Below, one piece after another: positions 62,299-64,000 of a stretch of DNA of 64,000 nucleotides. The position numbers and the translations under genes are program-made. Below the pieces are notes generated by a model that searched no databases, was not told where the DNA came from, and was given only the letters and a program-made list of their open reading frames with translations. Numbering within the stretch: the stretch's first letter is position 1; each line of letters opens with the position of its first letter. This DNA is from Streptomyces xanthii (GTDB taxonomy: Bacteria > Actinomycetota > Actinomycetes > Streptomycetales > Streptomycetaceae). Location of the stretch: assembly GCF_014621695.1 (NCBI RefSeq), contig NZ_CP061281.1, positions 5,518,001 to 5,582,000 of the forward strand, read 5' to 3'.

Positions 62299-62478
62299 CT
62301 ACGCCTCGTCGGCGCGCGCCCCCCGGTGCCGCCCGCGCGGCTGCGACTGCTCGTGGCCGCCGTCGTGCTGCGCGGACGAGGAGACCGCTCCGCGGTGCCG
62401 GCCGGAGCCGGATCGTTCCTGCTCCACCGTGTGCGTCGCGGTGTCCGTACCGTTGTCTTCCGTCATGAGAGAGCTCAT
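62299..62478 (-). CDS. Small hydrophilic protein, unrecognised
   Basis: A 59-residue charged protein rich in Ser, Gly, His, Arg and Glu, without hydrophobic segments. I do not recognise it. The ATG at 62478 (or 62466) has a weak G-rich upstream sequence. The stop is 28 bases before the terminator, which supports a real transcript. It could be a short regulatory or precursor peptide, but there are no Cys residues typical of lanthipeptides. Confidence 0.4.
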   Translation of the reverse strand: MSSLMTEDNGTDTATHTVEQERSGSGRHRGAVSSSAQHDGGHEQSQPRGRHRGARADEA

Positions 62479-62537
62479 GGCGTAACCCCGAATCCCCGTT
62501 GTTTCGAACAAGATCCTTCTGATGCAGCCGGGCGAGT

Positions 62538-63692
62538 CTAACCAACCGCCGGACGCCCGCCGAGGGGCGCCTGCCCCAACGGCACCGGCCGCTGCGCCGC
62601 AGGTGCCTGCGGGGCCTGTACGACCGGTTCGCGGGGCTTCGGCGGCTCGGGTGCGGGGATGCGCGCGAGCCCGCACGACACGTCGTCCGTGACGTACGGC
62701 AGCGCCAGGACCCCGTCCCGCGACCAGAAGCCCGTACCGGCCAACCACCCTACAGGCGCAGCCAGTTGATGCAGGTGCGACACGGCGGGACGCCACACGC
62801 CGAGCCATGGCGCCCCGCCCTCGGTCCCGGCCGGCCCGTCGATGCGCAGCGCCACCGCGCAGCTCTCGGGCAGCAGGGTCTGCCCGGGCTGGACGGCGAA
62901 CGGGGTCAGCGCGCAGTCCGCGAGCCGCAGCGCCTGCGGGAAGCGGATCGGCAGCGTACTGCCCAACACGCCCCAGCCCAGCCGGAGTTCGCCCGGAGTG
63001 GCGGCGTCCGAGCGGAGCAGGATCAGACCGCTGTCGGGGTCCGCGAGCAGCAGCCGGTCCTCGCTCTCCTCGGTGATCTGCAGCAGCGGCGACACCTCGC
63101 CGTCCCGGTCCAGATCCACCGCGACCGTCTTCACCGGGCCGTCCCCCTCGGCCGGTTCCCGGTCGAGCGCGAGGAGCCGGCCGGTGCGGTCCAGCCACAC
63201 GCCGCCCGAGCACCGCCCCGGCACCTCGGCCACGTGCTCGGGCCCGAACGCCCCGCCCGCCACCCGCCACACGCCGGTGCTCTCCTCGCCCGGGGCGAGT
63301 GCGTACGCGCACCGGCCGTCCGGCGCGGGCGGCAGCAGGGTCAGTTCGCCGCACTCCACCGCCCCCAGCAGCACCTCGCCGGTGCCGGGGCCCGTCGGGT
63401 AGAGCAGCGAGAACAGGTGGCGGCCGTCCGCCCGCCGCCGCACCAGCACCCGGCCGTCGGCCAGCGGCAGCACCGCCGTGTCCGGTTCCTCCGGCTGGTT
63501 CGTCGGCAGCGGCACCGCGTACGGCTCCGGTCCGTCCAGCGTCCAGCGCTCGGGGAACCAGGAGGGGGCCGCGTCGTCCGCCCCGTCGTGCGCGAGCCGG
63601 GCCGCGTACGACCCGTCCGCCGTGATCACGCATCCGGTGCGCGGCGGCTCCGGCCGCGTCCCGGTCGTGGGCTCGATCGCCAAGGCCGTCAT
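62538..63692 (-). CDS. Hypothetical protein with beta-propeller-like repeats
   Basis: A 384-residue soluble protein. Many short beta-strand-like segments with W/V-x-D and L-L-x-D/L patterns are spaced about 40 residues apart, suggesting a propeller or similar fold; the last 40 residues are Pro/Ala-rich. No signal peptide. ATG at 63692. It lies 60 bases upstream of the small gene at 62478, on the same strand. Function unknown. Confidence 0.6.
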   Translation of the reverse strand: MTALAIEPTTGTRPEPPRTGCVITADGSYAARLAHDGADDAAPSWFPERWTLDGPEPYAVPLPTNQPEEPDTAVLPLADGRVLVRRRADGRHLFSLLYPTGPGTGEVLLGAVECGELTLLPPAPDGRCAYALAPGEESTGVWRVAGGAFGPEHVAEVPGRCSGGVWLDRTGRLLALDREPAEGDGPVKTVAVDLDRDGEVSPLLQITEESEDRLLLADPDSGLILLRSDAATPGELRLGWGVLGSTLPIRFPQALRLADCALTPFAVQPGQTLLPESCAVALRIDGPAGTEGGAPWLGVWRPAVSHLHQLAAPVGWLAGTGFWSRDGVLALPYVTDDVSCGLARIPAPEPPKPREPVVQAPQAPAAQRPVPLGQAPLGGRPAVG

Positions 63693-63886
63693 GGATCTGT
63701 CACCTCCGGTTCAGTCGCCTCCGGTCGTCCGCGGTCGAAGCTAGTTTTCGCACGTACCTCCGTGGCACCGGGCGCCCGGCGCTTCACCCCAAAGGGTGGC
63801 GAAGCGGCGAATTCGCTGAGAGTGCTGTGCCGGGTGTGCTCACGGGGTGCGGCCGGGGCCGGAGAGGGCGGTCATGGACGTGGATG

Positions 63887-63905
63887 TAAGGTTTGCCTAA
63901 CCAAA
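63887..63905. promoter_or_regulatory. Iron-box-like palindrome
   Basis: TAAGGTTTGCCTAACCAAA matches the DmdR/IdeR-type iron box (TTAGGTTAGGCTAACCTAA) at 15 of 19 positions. It lies 61 bases before the next start codon. Confidence 0.6.
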
Positions 63906-63966
63906 CCCTGTGGGTGTGCGGAGGTCCGTACGCCCACACCCCCGTGACCGCTGGAGCCGAGCCGAG

Positions 63967-64000
63967 ATGTCCATACGCCACCACCGCACCCGGATCGTGG
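63967..64000 (+). CDS. N-terminal fragment of a gene behind an iron box
   Basis: Only 11 codons are visible: M-S-I-R-H-H-R-T-R-I-V, a basic start as in an exported or membrane protein. The ATG at 63967 follows GAGCCGAG. The iron-box-like sequence upstream suggests an iron-regulated gene, for example a siderophore-uptake protein, but the fragment is too short to decide. Confidence 0.4.
   Translation, partial: MSIRHHRTRIV

Overview
The window looks like chromosomal Streptomyces DNA. It has very high G+C with strong G/C third-position bias, frequent GTG and TTG starts, many 4-base start/stop overlaps, and families typical of the genus (LuxR-type two-component systems with ABC exporters, LLM-class F420 oxidoreductases, a SCO2322-family protein). 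A family of GC-rich intergenic repeats also fits. No rRNA, tRNA, CRISPR array or transposase was seen.

Region 1 (1-12348, + strand) is one long Mce operon: the end of the ATPase, two YrbE/MlaE permeases, six Mce proteins, four Mce-associated membrane proteins arranged as an A-B-A-B duplication, and a secreted lytic transglycosylase. Region 2 (12322-16607) has a GT-C-like membrane protein and a divergent pair closely resembling mycobacterial CYP125 and FadA5, the sterol side-chain oxidase and thiolase. Region 3 (16714-18594) has a secreted alpha/beta hydrolase and a small secreted transglycosylase-like protein. Region 4 (18859-24700, - strand) is a cobalamin-riboswitch operon: a membrane-anchored toroid protein, a SCO2322-family protein, a CbiQ-like permease, a double-ATPase protein and an ECF S-component. 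Region 5 (24843-29947) has an SPFH/NfeD-like pair, an MBL hydrolase, an aldehyde dehydrogenase with a 3Fe-4S ferredoxin, and a TetR regulator that looks like KstR. Region 6 (30146-40448) has a glycosyltransferase/methyltransferase/toroid trio, an LLM oxidoreductase, a cell-wall amidase and an MFS exporter with an extra C-terminal domain. Region 7 (40778-51904) has a fused FadE34-type acyl-CoA dehydrogenase, a LysR/CoA-transferase/glutaryl-CoA dehydrogenase group and an SCP-x-type thiolase. Region 8 (51882-64000) has an MFS transporter, an ABC/two-component operon, a three-gene steroid-type beta-oxidation group (MaoC hydratase, zinc alcohol dehydrogenase, Hsd4A-like SDR), and, at the edge, a gene start behind an iron-box-like palindrome.

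The main result is a dispersed lipid/sterol side-chain regulon. Seven sites match the mycobacterial KstR operator TnnAACnnGTTnnA (four perfect, three with one mismatch). They lie in front of cyp125, fadA5, the MBL hydrolase, the aldehyde dehydrogenase, kstR, fadE34 and the hydratase group. A second palindrome, CTGACGnnnCGTCAG, occurs five times. Three copies share promoters with KstR sites (cyp125, fadE34, hydratase), and two stand alone in front of the LLM oxidoreductase and the SCP-x thiolase. This suggests a second, unidentified regulator of the same catabolism. With the Mce locus next to cyp125/fadA5, the parsimonious reading is an import-plus-side-chain-oxidation system for a sterol or steroid-like lipid. 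No sterol ring-degradation genes are in the window.

A second system worth attention is the B12-riboswitch operon. It encodes a surface-anchored alpha-toroid protein that may act as a bacterial analogue of transcobalamin. Its ATPase carries an intergenic repeat cassette translated as the linker between its two domains.
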